Assembly: GCA_030220185.1 (NCBI GenBank)
Contig: JASPKZ010010273.1
Location: 1,466,501 to 1,530,500 of the forward strand
Source: Diploptera punctata
Lineage: Eukaryota; Arthropoda; Insecta; Blattodea; Blaberidae
Direction of reading: 5' to 3'
Length of the DNA: 64,000 nt
The notes beneath the pieces were generated by a model that had not been told where the DNA came from, ran no database searches, and was given only the letters and a program-made list of their open reading frames with translations. Positions 47,217-57,956 of this stretch are shown piece by piece (the stretch's first letter is position 1; each line of letters opens with the position of its first letter). Both the position numbers and the translations under genes were made by a program.

Positions 47217-47871
47217 GGGCTTCCAATATAAAACCGGACCGGCCTCACGGAGTTTCACCCGGCACGCAGTGCTGTCTCTTCCTCCCGCAATTCACCCTGC
47301 CTGCCACCCGTCCTTGAACTGTTTCTTACCTTATAGAAAATGCTGGAAATGTTGTCCTCCCGCAGTTAAACAAGCATTATACCGAGTAAACATATTGAGA
47401 TTGACACGCTGTAGTTCGGGCACTGTCAAGTTTCTGATTTCATTTCTTATGTTGTTCTTCAGTTCTTCCAATGTGTGCGGATGTTTTGTACACTTTGTCT
47501 TTGTCTTTCGCCAATTTCGTCTAATTTTTCTTCGGTGAGAACCGTACGCCTTCGCGTGTGTTTATTTTGTACTGAACCAGTGGTCTGAAATTTAGTCACA
47601 AGATCGTGGATTGTCGATCTGGAAGGAGGTAATTGTCCAGGGAAGTTCCGAATAAATTCCTCGCGAACGCGACGAGCAGGTTCGTATTTATAATAACATT
47701 TACACACATAAATGCGCTGCTCTAATGTCACCTGACGTCTCATCTTGTCGAACGATAGTAAACTGACTAGTTCAAGGACGAGCGGCTGACAGAGTGAAAT
47801 GTGGACGAGGAGAGAACGCTGCCTGACGGGTGAAACCCCGTGAGGCCGGTCCGGCTTTAAATTGGAAGCCC
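47217..47871 (-). mobile_element. DNA transposon with ~45-bp inverted repeats, internally deleted
   Basis: Ends GGGCTTCCAATATAAAACCG and, in reverse, GGGCTTCCAATTTAAAGCCG; the match continues about 25 further bases with one more difference. TAT of the element B target seems duplicated. At 655 bases it has room only for the N-terminal part of its transposase. Confidence 0.85.
47459..47743 (-). CDS. N-terminal helix-turn-helix fragment of a mariner-like transposase
   Basis: 94 codons. Starts MRRQVTLEQRIYVCKCYYKY; residues ~5-60 form a helix-turn-helix (FIRNFPGQLPPSRSTIHDLV is the recognition part), followed by VTKFQTTGSVQNKHTRRRTV and EEKLDEIGERQRQSVQNIRT. This is the DNA-binding N-terminus typical of multi-copy insect Tc1/mariner-related proteins (DUF4817-like). 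A full transposase has ~300 residues or more with a DDE/D catalytic core, which is absent, so it cannot catalyse transposition. The frame is intact for its length. Confidence 0.75.
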   Translation of the reverse strand: MRRQVTLEQRIYVCKCYYKYEPARRVREEFIRNFPGQLPPSRSTIHDLVTKFQTTGSVQNKHTRRRTVLTEEKLDEIGERQRQSVQNIRTHWKN

Positions 47872-48245
47872 GTTATGATCTGGTTGCAGTGATGAACAAG
47901 TGTAACATTCGTTTCTCATTTGTTTTCAAACATAGCTTCTCATTTGTTTTCAAACATCGCCGTTTACATTAAATATATAAATATTTAAAAATAACTATAG
48001 TTAAATAATGATTTGTGAGTAAACAGCTTAATTTTATTCGTTAAATAGTCCTAACAAATGCCACACTTGATTTCCAAATTCTCTAGATAAATTCACTCGT
48101 GGCATTACGATAAACATTTTTTATATTATTGATATCCACGACATAGTATCTTAGATTCAGTACTACAACACCTATTAATATACAGTATGGTAACCTTGGA
48201 AAAATGTTAAAAAAAACAAATGTTATGATTTAATTATTCATAAGG

Positions 48246-48605
48246 GTCCACCGCTGTGGTCTCGAGGTGGCGTGCTGCCTTGTCACGCAGCAGACCTGGG
48301 CTTGATCTCCGGTCGGGACAAGTTTCCTTGGTGGTTTTATTCCGGGTCTTTTCATCACCTGTAAGACAAATGTCAGGAAACTATACGGCTCAAAGGATAT
48401 CATCTGACCATCGTCACATTCACCTCATTAGGTTAAGTTTAGGATTATGGCCTTTCATGGAGCATCATTAATTTGATCAGCATCTCCTATCATATCATTG
48501 GGACAGCGTAATATGCCTTCCAGGCGTCCAAACCTCAGAAGTGGGTTACAATAATGCCAATGCCAGGAGAGAATACCAGCATGTCGAAATGACCTGGTGG
48601 CATTG
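48246..48605 (+). repeat. tRNA-derived SINE, family A
   Basis: Full-length: GTCCACCGCTGTGGTCTCGA head through CCTCAGAAGTGGGTTACAAT and GTCGAAATGACCTGGTGGCA tail. Confidence 0.85.
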
Positions 48606-48677
48606 AATATAAGAAAAATTGTTATAAGGAGATAATATTAATATTTATCGCAATATAAACTTTAAAATCCCTCTGCT

Positions 48678-48705
48678 GTGTGTGTGTGTGTGTGTGTGTG
48701 TGTGT
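48678..48705 (+). repeat. TG microsatellite
   Basis: About 14 TG units. Confidence 0.9.
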
Positions 48706-49182
48706 TCCTGTAACATGCAGGAATGTAACGGGAACGTTAGGCGTCAATTAGAAATAATGTTAAAATGGAGGTAGCTGGTTATCTGAAGTACTGACCATGA
48801 CGAAGAATCAGAACATGCACCGGACATATCCGGTACAAATGCAAGCAACTTATCTATCTGCAGCATCCACAGCGGATACTACTTATTACGTGTCAGCTTA
48901 TACTTATGTTTGCTTTCAACACAATAAATACACTTATTAACTTGCCATGTGATCATTACGTACAGAAAATTAATATATACGGTTACAAAAATACTTCAAA
49001 TTATTTTAGGCCTATAAGGCTAAGTTACAGAAATATATAACTCACATTCGAGTACCTTTGTTGCAGATATCGAAACCATGAGACCATTCCCTATATATTT
49101 TTTAACGTAAAGTAAGACCTAAATGTGTCTGGGAAAAGGTCATCTATAGTTAAGGTAATTAAATAAAAAACTTAAAGGCGGT
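48706..49182. other. Unassigned DNA
   Basis: No recognised feature. Confidence 0.5.
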
Positions 49183-49563
49183 CCCGCGTCGTAGCCGAGT
49201 GGATTATTGGCAGGAAGCACTTGGCGGCAGAACTAACGGGACGTTGCTCGTGGTTCGAAAGTCTCACCAAGGGGAGATACATTTTCAGCTCATGGCTATT
49301 CGGGCCTAGTATGGGACCGGTGGACACCACGTACAAAGTGCATCGTGAGGCATTTGGGTTTAGCTACAATAAAGATAGTGGCTCCAGTTTGAGAAAACCA
49401 GCTATAACGGCTGGGGTGCCTCGACCATGCTGATCACATGTCACCCCGTAACACACTGGCTGGATGATCATCTACCTCTGTGATCGACACATGCGGAAGA
49501 TGAGACCAGCTGCCGGAAGGTTGGTAGTTGCGTAAGGCTGAAGTCTAGGCCTGTCGCGCCAGG
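49183..49563 (+). repeat. tRNA-derived SINE, family B
   Basis: Head GTCCCGCGTCGTAGCCGAGT, body with ACCAGCTATAACGGCTGGGG, tail TAGGCCTGTCGCGCCAGGGG. Similar A-rich words (AAAAAACTTAAAGG, AAAAAATTAAAGG) flank it and may be the target duplication. Confidence 0.8.
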
Positions 49564-50034
49564 GGAGTAAAAAAAAATTAAAGGGCCTATGCTGAACTTA
49601 CTATCCACGCGTCTCACAGTCACATTACGCGTATCTTCTGATTAGCTGCCTTCATTCACAATCACAGGAATGCAATCAGAGAGGAGGTGCGGACGGTAAT
49701 AAGAAAGGACCAGGACGACTGGGTTAATCAGGATTGTAGGGGACCTTCTTAAGTTCAAAGTCTGCGAGCATGCGCAGACGGGGGTAATTTTATTCGCTGC
49801 TAAGCTATAACTTCTTAAGTAACCCACAACTGAGTCTCTTAGAAGTAGCTATAGGCCTAATCTCTTAATCTCCTATAGGAGTATCTGTCTATTTCGTCAT
49901 TAATTTCCATTTCGTAAAAATCTAAAATGTATGTGTGTGTAGTTGTTGATTCATTCAAATTTTGAGTTTATTATTAAATTCACAAGCTTTATTATAACAT
50001 TAAAGTAGGCCTAATTTCCTCATATGTTAATTAT
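49564..50034. other. Unassigned DNA
   Basis: No recognised feature. Confidence 0.5.
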
Positions 50035-50215
50035 ACCCATCGCTGTGATCTAGATTTTGTTTTCACGTACGCAGCAAGCGCGGGTTCGATTCTCGATCGG
50101 GATAAGTTTCTTCGGGATTTTTTTCTCACCTATAAGATACGTTAATAATAATCAAATAGTCCCGAAAACCATCCGATCGTCAATCGCATCATATTCGCCC
50201 CTTTTAGTATGAATG
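50035..50215 (+). repeat. SINE family A, decayed
   Basis: CCATCGCTGTGATCTAGATT then GCGGGTTCGATTCTCGATCG and GGATTTTTTTCTCACCTATA; truncated tail. Confidence 0.7.
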
Positions 50216-50476
50216 TGTAAGTGAATGGTTTGTCTTGCCTTAAATATTCGTGTTTATTGTAGGTAGCACAGTATAGAGATAACCACTCATCTGGAGGGGT
50301 CCTCCAACACTTTTGTGGTCAAAACATTATGTAAATGATCCAGAATTAAATATCCTCTTTCTGACAGGTCGTGTCACAATAAGATACGGGTAGCGTGGAC
50401 AAGTGCCTATAAAGGGAGACATTAAAACTAAGAAAAATAAATACGCTAATTATTCATATAGCCTATAACTTATAGC

Positions 50477-50695
50477 TGGCCGCGATGGTCTAGTTTTTAT
50501 GTTCCTTGTTTCTAGGCCCTAGGATCGAAAGTATAAATCCGGCCGGGGTCAATGGATTTTTAGGATGGAAAAGCTAAGAGACAAATCTTCCAAGAGGGAC
50601 TTTGAGCCTTGGGCCCCCAGTCTGAAGATGTTTGGACTCGTAAAATAACCTCAAGCCTAAATTAATGCCTCTGAGCAAAATTTAACCGGCTTTCC
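50477..50695 (+). repeat. SINE family E, 5' two thirds
   Basis: TGGCCGCGATGGTCTAGTTT head, GGCCGGGGTCAATGGATTTT, GACTCGTAAAATAACCTCAA. Its 3' end runs into the LINE at 50718. Confidence 0.8.
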
Positions 50696-50717
50696 CCACC
50701 CAAATAATACCTACTAT

Positions 50718-51115
50718 ATGTCTTGTCATAAAAATGTATAATGTTATGGCGGTTCCCACAATATTGTATGGATGTGAAACTTGGGCTCCAGTGAAAAAAC
50801 AGAAGGATAGAATACAGACGGCGGAGATGAGGTTCCTAAGACAAGTAAAAGGATGTACAAGACTTGATAGAATAAGAAATGAGGATATAAGAGAACAATT
50901 GAAAGTACAGCCTTTATTGGATAAAGTCATGAATTACAGACAGAAATGGATTGATCACATGGATGGAATGAGTAAGGAGAGATATCCATTATTAGCAAGA
51001 AATTATCAAGCAAGAGGAAGACGTGATGTTGGAAGACCTAGAAGACGTTGGGCTGATGTATTATGAAGTCGGAACGGGCAATTGCCTAATCCCTGGAGTG
51101 ATGATGATGTCTTGT
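50718..51115 (+). pseudogene. 5'-truncated LINE, C-terminal frame intact
   Basis: Frame 50734-51066 (110 codons): MAVPTILYGCETWAPVKKQ, then AEMRFLRQVKGCTRLDRIR, a YRQKWIDHMDGMSKERYPLL block and a basic GRRDVGRPRRRW end. The stop at 51064 is followed by the 3' end TCGGAACGGGCAATTGCC and a GAT repeat. No catalytic palm. Confidence 0.85.
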
Positions 51116-51341
51116 CAAGACGATATGCTGACCAGTGTCACTCACTATCATCTGTAGAAAAGAAGCGTAATTAAAAATTTCCTTTGTCAAGAAACTCCCG
51201 CTAGAAAAATAACCATGTCTCCACTAGGGACGTATGGTGTATATACATACATTAAAAATATATTATATATTATTGATATAGCTAATAATTATAATTGTAT
51301 TTATTTACTATTTTATGGTTTTTATTATTGAATAAAGGCAA

Positions 51342-51715
51342 CCGCTGTGTTCTCGAGGTAGCGTGCTGCCTTGTCACGCAGCGGGCCCAGGGTTCGATCT
51401 CCGGTCGCGATCTCCGGTCGGGACAAGTTTCCTGGGTGAGGTTTTTCCGGGGTTTTTGAGACAAATGTCAGGAAACTATAAGGCCCAAACGATCCCCGAA
51501 CACCATCTGGCCATCATTATAATCAATATCATATTCGCCTAATAAGCTTAAGTTTGGTTTAAGGCCTCTTCTCGCGCATCATTACCATCATCATTAACTC
51601 TCATATCATCGGGGCAGCGTAACCCCGCCTTCCAGGCGCCCCGACCTCAGAAGTGGGTTATAAGTACGCCACGCCAGGAGAGAACACCAGAAATGTCGGA
51701 ATGAAAACCTGGCTA
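51342..51715 (+). repeat. tRNA-derived SINE, family A, with a duplicated B-box flank
   Basis: Head GTAGCGTGCTGCCTTGTCAC. The words GATCTCCGGTCG are duplicated in tandem at about 51397-51420. A piece between GGGGTTTT and AGACAAATGTCAGG is missing. Tail complete. Confidence 0.85.
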
Positions 51716-51793
51716 ATTTGGAATATATATGTTATATTGCAGATTTTCGCGGATATAAGTATGAATAAGAACGTCTTTTTTTGTTTTTTTTTT

Positions 51794-51945
51794 TGTTTTC
51801 CGCGTCTTGGATTCAAGATCGGCCTCTGGCGACTGATTCAGACATTTCGGCATAATCCCACATTTGATAATGGCTTGCGGGATCATGCCGAAACGTCGGA
51901 ATCAGTGGCCAGAGGCCGAACTTGAATCCAAGATGAGGAAAACAC
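51794..51945. repeat. Inverted repeat forming a long hairpin
   Basis: Arms of about 65 bases (51795-51860 and 51880-51943) pair with few mismatches around a ~20-base loop: CTTGGATTCAAGATCGGCCT on one side, AGGCCGAACTTGAATCCAAG on the other. Confidence 0.85.
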
Positions 51946-52227
51946 AAGAAAACTTTCTTATTCATATACATACATACATACATACAGTATATTGAATAAA
52001 GACACGCTTTTCAGTTTAGTTCGAACTTCGATATGTACTTTTTGTATTATAAATATAATATTAATAGTAAATATTACGTTCACAAATACAGGAAATCATC
52101 TTTAATATCCGGATTTTCTTCCTTTCACTATTTAGTGAAAGGTCAAAACTTACCAGATTTTCACTACACTGCAGTCAGTATAAACGTTCTTTTTTCCTAT
52201 ACCATTGTTAAATTAAGTTTATTCAAT
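51946..52227. other. Unassigned DNA with a CATA repeat
   Basis: Four-base repeat ACAT at 51966-51985; otherwise nothing recognised. Confidence 0.5.
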
Positions 52228-52533
52228 GCCACCAAGTTGCCATTATGGCATTTCTGGTAATCTCTCCTGGAATCGGCTTTATTTTAACCCAATTCTGAGG
52301 TTGGGACGCGTGGAAGGCGGATTACGCCTTTATTCTAAACTTAATCTAATGAAATGAATATGATAATGACGGCCAGATGATGTTCGGGGACCCTTTGGGC
52401 CTTAAAGTTTCCTTACATTTGTCTGACAGGTGAGGAAAAACCTCACCCAGGAAACTTGACCCGACCGAGGGTCGAGCTCTGGTCCGCTAAGTCACAAGGG
52501 AGCACGCTATCTCGAGAACACAACGGTGGATCC
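52228..52533 (-). repeat. tRNA-derived SINE, family A
   Basis: Reverse copy from tail (AATGCCACCAAGTTGCCATT) to head (CACAAGGGAGCACGCTATCT, ACAACGGTGGATCC). Confidence 0.8.
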
Positions 52534-52549
52534 TGAACATGGTTTTCTT

Positions 52550-52675
52550 CGAAAGGGAAACAAAGTCGCGGGTTCTTTATAGTAGATTTAGTCACGTAAA
52601 AGAACCTCAAGTCTCCAGTAAGAGGCCTCTGGGCAAAATCAGTCATCCCTTTCACGCCCAGATTTGAATTGTGAC
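52550..52675 (+). repeat. Possible SINE family E fragment
   Basis: GTCACGTAAAAGAACCTCAA and GAGGCCTCTGGGCAAAATC resemble the E body at 50640-50690. Weak. Confidence 0.4.
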
Positions 52676-53272
52676 GCTAATGACCTGATCTGTTAAAGAG
52701 TATCGTTAAATAAAAATACTAATGCTAAGATTATATGTATTGAACACTTACTCTAGCAGGATATAGGCCCTACTAGAAAATAATCGTTGGAATTAGCGAC
52801 TAACCGGTCTATAAAGACAAGAAGATGATATATTATGGGTTCTAAAACACTTGATTTATTTTCTCCAGTATGTAATTGGTTTCTTTTTCTTTATCCCGAG
52901 ACATTTGCCTCGAGGTAAGATTCAATTGATTTCAAGTAGACATGTAACTAGACATATGGTGGAATATAATCCCATCGTTCCATATTAACAATAAACAATA
53001 ACTACTTCTGTAGAATTTTACACAGGAAGTAAATTATTATGTAAGTACTTATGCTTATATCTCCAATATTTACCACACAAGCTTCATTTTAACATATTAG
53101 TCTATCTTTGACGTGGACAATTTTGAGTAAATGCAGACAAAAAATGGAAGAATATTATACTGTACACTAAGGAAATATACACTAAAGTACGGTATCAAAA
53201 TATATGTTGCTGATCATCAAATTGAATTACTCACCGGGTGTATGATGTTTTAGAACACAAAAAAAAAAAAAA
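52676..53272. other. Unassigned AT-rich DNA
   Basis: Ends in an A homopolymer (about 53260-53274). Confidence 0.5.
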
Positions 53273-53294
53273 AAGTGTGTGTGTGTGTGTGTGA
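53273..53294 (+). repeat. TG microsatellite after an A run
   Basis: About 9 TG units directly following the A homopolymer. Confidence 0.9.
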
Positions 53295-53309
53295 TTGTGC
53301 GTGCATGTG

Positions 53310-54185
53310 TTTTTTCTGCCACCTACGAACTTTACATGCTTCAGGTTCCGCGCTAGGCGGATAGATGGCGGTAATGTTGTCTATTTTAATTTAACGCACC
53401 ACTTGGGCAGACCACTTTACGCAAATTATGTGTTCTTATATTGTGTACAGACAGGAGTGTCCGATGAGTGTATGTTTATGTTTGTGTAGTGTAGTAAAGT
53501 ATTTTGTACGAGGCATGATGATGAAGAGAAGGGAGAAGATGAAACCCGGTGCCGGCACGAAGCCTACTCCTATCGAAAAGCACTAAGAGCCCAGGGTTAA
53601 CGTCCCCATCCGACGGGCTAATCTCTAACAATAGGACCATATGGCTTCTCAACATATGTACCCTACTGCCGAGAAGTTTGCTATTTAATGCAGCAATCTG
53701 ATTCTAATTTAGCGATTAAAATCGTACACCACTGGCCCCGAGATTGAAAATTTTGTAATTAAATAAATTAAATTAATTAAGTAAAGTGATCCCACAACAG
53801 GCCTCAGGAGGCCTTTGAGGTAGTAGGAGGTTAAGGCTCCCACTTTTTCTAGACAATCGGCACTTGATGTCAGCCGGGTTGTCAGCCCTGCGTGACGGCC
53901 GCCTTTACCCCAGAACAAGCGTCTGGTACTCATTTCAGTTAGAGGCTGAGTCGACCCCAGGGCCATAGTGCCGCCAGAGGGTTTGGGTCAGTTTAAAAAT
54001 CCTGAACCCAACGGGACTTGAACCCTCGACCCTCCGGCTTGTAGCTCAGTGCCTTAACCACTACGCTACGGCGTGCCCCCAATTAAATTAAATTAATTTT
54101 ATAGTTAATTTCAACTCGGCCGTGTATCAAATCCGGGTCCGCTAGTTAGGAAGCAGGTATGTTACCAGCACGGCGGACAATTGAA
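53310..54185 (+). repeat. Repeat F, interrupted by SINE C
   Basis: Block order matches 27535-28118. The break is at the AATTAAATTAAATTAATT site following GAGATTGAAAATTTTGTAAT, and the end resumes at 54080. Confidence 0.7.
53783..54080 (-). repeat. tRNA-derived SINE, family C, near full length
   Basis: Minus strand: head GGGGCACGCCGTAGCGTAGT, B box GGTTCAAGTCCCG, GTCGACTCAGCCTCTAACTG, GGCGGCCGTCACGCAGGGCT, end GGGATCACTTTAC. Similar TTAAAT-rich stretches on both sides (53757-53779 and 54080-54097) are a likely target duplication. Confidence 0.85.
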
Positions 54186-54388
54186 AATTCACAACGAAAT
54201 GTTATAACTTAATTGTAAAATGTATATTAATCTATGCCAAATGTTTATTTTCGATTTGTGCATACTGTAATGTTTTCTTAAGTTAGATGTTGCAAAACAT
54301 TATTCAGAATAAAATAATTGTCAAGACACAGGTTTAATAAAGGAATTTCTCTTCTTCTCGTTGCGTGGTCACATTTCCTTAAATATAT

Positions 54389-54445
<57 letters not shown>

Positions 54446-55032
54446 TAGAGGGAAGGGGGCAGAGAGGGAGAGGGGGAGAGTTTTGAAATTTTGGAACTTT
54501 TTATTTCGAGATTTGAGTTTATTCTAATTAAAATATTTAATCAAAAATGTAAAAACTTGGAAGGATGTAAAACATTGGTACTTAAGCCACTATTCCTTCC
54601 ATTCTTTAATTTACATTAAGATGTAATGAATGTACGGAACTCATTCCCCTTGATTTATGTACAAATTGAACACCCTCATTGCAAATCGTGACTATGACGA
54701 GCTGCATTCTTGTGATGGAAGGCCAGGGGCGCTAACCCACTTCGCTGTGGGGTCATCAGGGCACGAGTCCCCCCCCCCCCGAAAAGGACGTACATACCCC
54801 TGGTCTTGTCTTATGACCGACAGTATCACGAGTTGCTTTTCTTATTTGAAAGATGTTTTACTGAATATATTTCATTCATAGTAATTTCATAGAAGGAAGT
54901 CGAAAACTACATAACAGTGAGATACAAAATATTTATAGGAAAACAAATGTAATGAGAACAGTAAAGTCTCGTCGAATGCGATAGGCACGTGGGAACGTGG
55001 CATGAATATTGTTCAAACAGGTAGACCTATAA
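54186..55032. other. Unassigned DNA with TA, GAG and C runs
   Basis: A TA tract at about 54385-54440, a GA/GGA-rich stretch to 54480, and a run of about ten C near 54771-54780. A GC-richer patch at 54700-54790 is unassigned. Confidence 0.5.
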
Positions 55033-55578
55033 CACTGGTCAACATTATTTTTATCTCATGAGTACCAATAGTTGTACTTAATGCAGTTTTTTTATCGTGT
55101 TTTCAAATATGTATTCGGAATTTCTCCATCACCCACCGTTTTTTTTATTTCAATTTCAATTAATGGATTTAAATAATTATTTTTTAATAAACGTTTTTTC
55201 GCCCATTTGTCCATTGTAAAATAAAATCAAATGAGCTAACTGAAGTGATTTCAGCTATGGAAAAGAGATATTAAGGCAAATGGAATCCTAATATGCTGGC
55301 CCGATTATTGTTGAACCATCAAGAGGGATGCTCCACAGGTGAAATATAGCAGATAATCGTCATTTTTTTACTTTCTAGGTGAGTCCGAATGTTCGAATAT
55401 TGTGTAGTTACGAATGTAGAAAATATTAAAGTGTTTGAAATGATAAATTCCTATCTCGGAAACATTGCGTGACGGAGAAAAACCGATATCATATTTGAAT
55501 TCAGGAGAAAAAAATACTATCAGAATCACATATTTTTCTTCCTGAGACAAAAAAAAAGTTATTTTTTGTTGCTCAGTG
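55033..55578. mobile_element. CACTG-ended element, copy 2
   Basis: Starts CACTGGTCAAC, ends GTTGCTCAGTG, flanked by TAA on both sides. Aligns with 34607-35158 except for a replaced ~60-base stretch near 55190-55245. Confidence 0.65.
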
Positions 55579-55784
55579 TAATGGACGAGATGGTTTTAAC
55601 TAGAAAATCGAAGTAACTAAGTAAATAATGGTTTGAATATATTCTGAAAATGCAGTAAATAATCAAAATCATTACAAGTACATGGGCTTGTTCCTTTACT
55701 GCTTCAGTCTTCATTCGTGTGCATACAATAGGGACTTAAGTTTAAACTAACAATGTAATTGTGAACCATTGCATGCCGAAACCT

Positions 55785-56245
55785 CTAAGTCTAACTCACT
55801 GGCACTATCAAACCCGTAGGTTCATGGCCGCGCGGACATAAGCTCTCCATACATCCCTATCCTGAGCTAATGTTTTCCAATCATTCCCTATATAATATAC
55901 TTCCCTCAAATCATAGTTAATGTTATTCTCCCACCTCATTCTTGGTCCTCCAACTGGGCGTTTTCCCTCTGGTTTTCCTAATAGAAGCTTCCATGCATGT
56001 ATTTTATTCCCCATTCGTGCCACATGTCCTGTCCATCGCAGTCTACGAGAATTAACTGTTATTATATCTGGCTTCCTATAAAGACCATGTAGTTCATTGT
56101 TATGTCGTCTTCTCCATTCACATGTCTGTTCATCTCTCTCTGGTCCAAAAATTTTCCAAAGAACTTTATTCTCAAATACTCGTAATCTCCTTTCCTCCTT
56201 TAAAATAAGAGTCCATGTTTTGCATTCACTTGAAATTTTTCCCAT
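55785..56245 (-). pseudogene. 5'-truncated LINE (same family as 40055-41160)
   Basis: 145-codon frame 55808-56245: WTLILKEERRLRVFENKVLW, FGPERDEQTCEWRRRHNNEL, INSRRLRW-type VARMGN block, KPEGKRPVGGPRMRWENN, WKTLAQDRDVWRAYVRAAMN-LRV-stop. This is the C-terminal extension after the palm, uninterrupted. Confidence 0.85.
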
Positions 56246-56759
56246 AGAAGGTTGTGATGTACCAACACCGCGTAAAAAATGTATGTGCCGTTTTTAACTG
56301 CAAGGCTAAGAAATATAAGTCAGAATCCAGCAATGGTAACTTACTGTGCGAAGCAGATGGACATGTAGAGCGGATTTCAGTAAGGCGGGACGCGGAGTGA
56401 ACGGCAGATTGTGACGGTTATCCAAAACCGCCAATTTAGGAATTGTATTACTTCTCCTAGTTTAAATTATACACTTGGCGCTAGATTTTAGCGTCTTGCA
56501 ATAAAAAAGGCAGATTTTTTTGGACACGCACTTGGTACTTCACACAACTTCTCTGAGAGAAATTTCAAAGTAGGTTTCGGCCTGCAATGGTTGACAATTC
56601 CCTTGTGAGTAAATTATCATTCATACTGGTGAAATGCATTTCCTATGGGCAGCACAGAGAAACGTTCCTAGTTAAAACATTTAATTTTCATTTCTTTAAA
56701 ATAGGAAAGGCAAAACCCTGTGGCAGAAGTATCATTCTACATCTTATTAAAATATTTAA
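56246..56759. other. Unassigned DNA
   Basis: No recognised feature. Confidence 0.5.
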
Positions 56760-56815
56760 TGATAGACCTAATAATAATGATAATAATAATAATAATGATA
56801 ATAATAATAATATTT
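56760..56815. repeat. AAT/GAT triplet repeat
   Basis: Imperfect AATAATGAT runs. Confidence 0.85.
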
Positions 56816-56849
56816 AATTGCAGTCATTTTGCCGCCGACTATTGGAAAT

Positions 56850-57502
56850 CTTATTATTATCATCATCATCAACAACAACAAGGATTAAACCCAATGGCCT
56901 GTTCCGATCTCATTATAGGTCGAATTGGTCCTTCCATCTCTTCAATGGTCTTCCCAACAATCTTCTCCCCTTTGGTTTATAATTATACATTCTTCTGGAT
57001 AGCACTGTTCATTCATTCGTAATACGTGCTGAAGGTAAGCATTTTGATAGTATTTTATTCTTTCACAGAGATTAAATATATTAAGTTCGGTTCTTATATC
57101 TTCGTTTTTCTTTTTATCGGTCCTTTGGTATCCTGCTATTGCTCTCAACATCTTCATTTCTGCAGCCTCTATTTGTTTACTATCTGCCTTTCTTAATGTC
57201 CAGGTTTCACATCCATAGATAAGAGATGGAACTGCCAATACTTTGTAAAATTTTAAAATAGTTTCTTTTCTTGTTTTATTCAATAAAGTACGTTTAATTG
57301 TGCCACATAGGTATTTGAATCGTATTTTAGTATGTTTATCTAAATTTCTGTCATTACCTAAATAACATCCCAATCTTATTGTCATGAAGACATTTAATGT
57401 AGGACGAAAGATCAAATTACTGGGTATGAGTTCGAGTTTAAACTTGTCATTAACATCGTTCCTGTGGTCAAGAGAGTGATGTGACACAAAAATGATTTGC
57501 AT
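56850..57502 (-). pseudogene. 5'-truncated LINE, long C-terminal frame
   Basis: The frame 56942-57502 (186 codons) has YLGNDRNLDKHTKIRFKYLC, LKFYKVLAVPSLIYGCETWT, AAEMKMLRAIAGYQRTDKKK, and HVLRMNEQCYPEE. Its 3' end has CAATGGCCTGTTCCGATCTC and an ATC triplet tail (56865-56880). Confidence 0.85.
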
Positions 57503-57956
57503 GTTAATCTACGTGTATAATCTCCTTTTAAAACAGTTTTCAATGTCAACACTTTGATCAGCAGTAACCTCCAACCCCTGCAACTTGTTGCAGTCATAAA
57601 CTCACACACATAGGCTACATGGATATTAAAACGGTTTTTCGATCTGTCTTCCTTTTCAAAATAATTTTCACAAAATATCAAATAGTTTATCCTGTCCATG
57701 AATTTCAATGAAAATGAACTTTTAGACCTATGGTCTTGGAGATCAAAGATGCTTAGTGCAGTATTTTTTCTAATTCACTTTATATTTAATGGATAAAGAA
57801 TTGCAAAGAACTATTTAATTTTAATGAAATTGCCATTACGAAAAAATGTGTCCTGATAATGAAATCCTAACCTATCATTTGTCTTAGTGAATGAGAAAAA
57901 CGACGAAATACCTGAGATAGGTTGCTTCGAGTTATGTATGAATCTGAGATTTCCCG
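57503..57956. other. Unassigned DNA
   Basis: The frame 57412-57708 overlaps the LINE start but shows no motif of its own. Confidence 0.4.

Larger units (their letters stand above)
46338..48110 (+). mobile_element. Element B, copy 5, carrying two insertions
   Basis: Left end GACTATTTAACTCATGCCCC, right end CACTCGTGGCATTAC. TAAACA is found just outside both ends (46330 and 48111) and may be a target duplication. The element is cut by SINE E (46791-47185) and, 31 bases further, by a DNA transposon (47217-47871). A short direct duplication (CTCATTTGTTTTCAAACAT) lies at 47917-47957. Confidence 0.85.

Noticed and set aside
8100..48110. CRISPR or tandem array
   Set aside because: Copies of repeated blocks are kilobases apart in both orientations with no regular short spacers; this is an animal genome.
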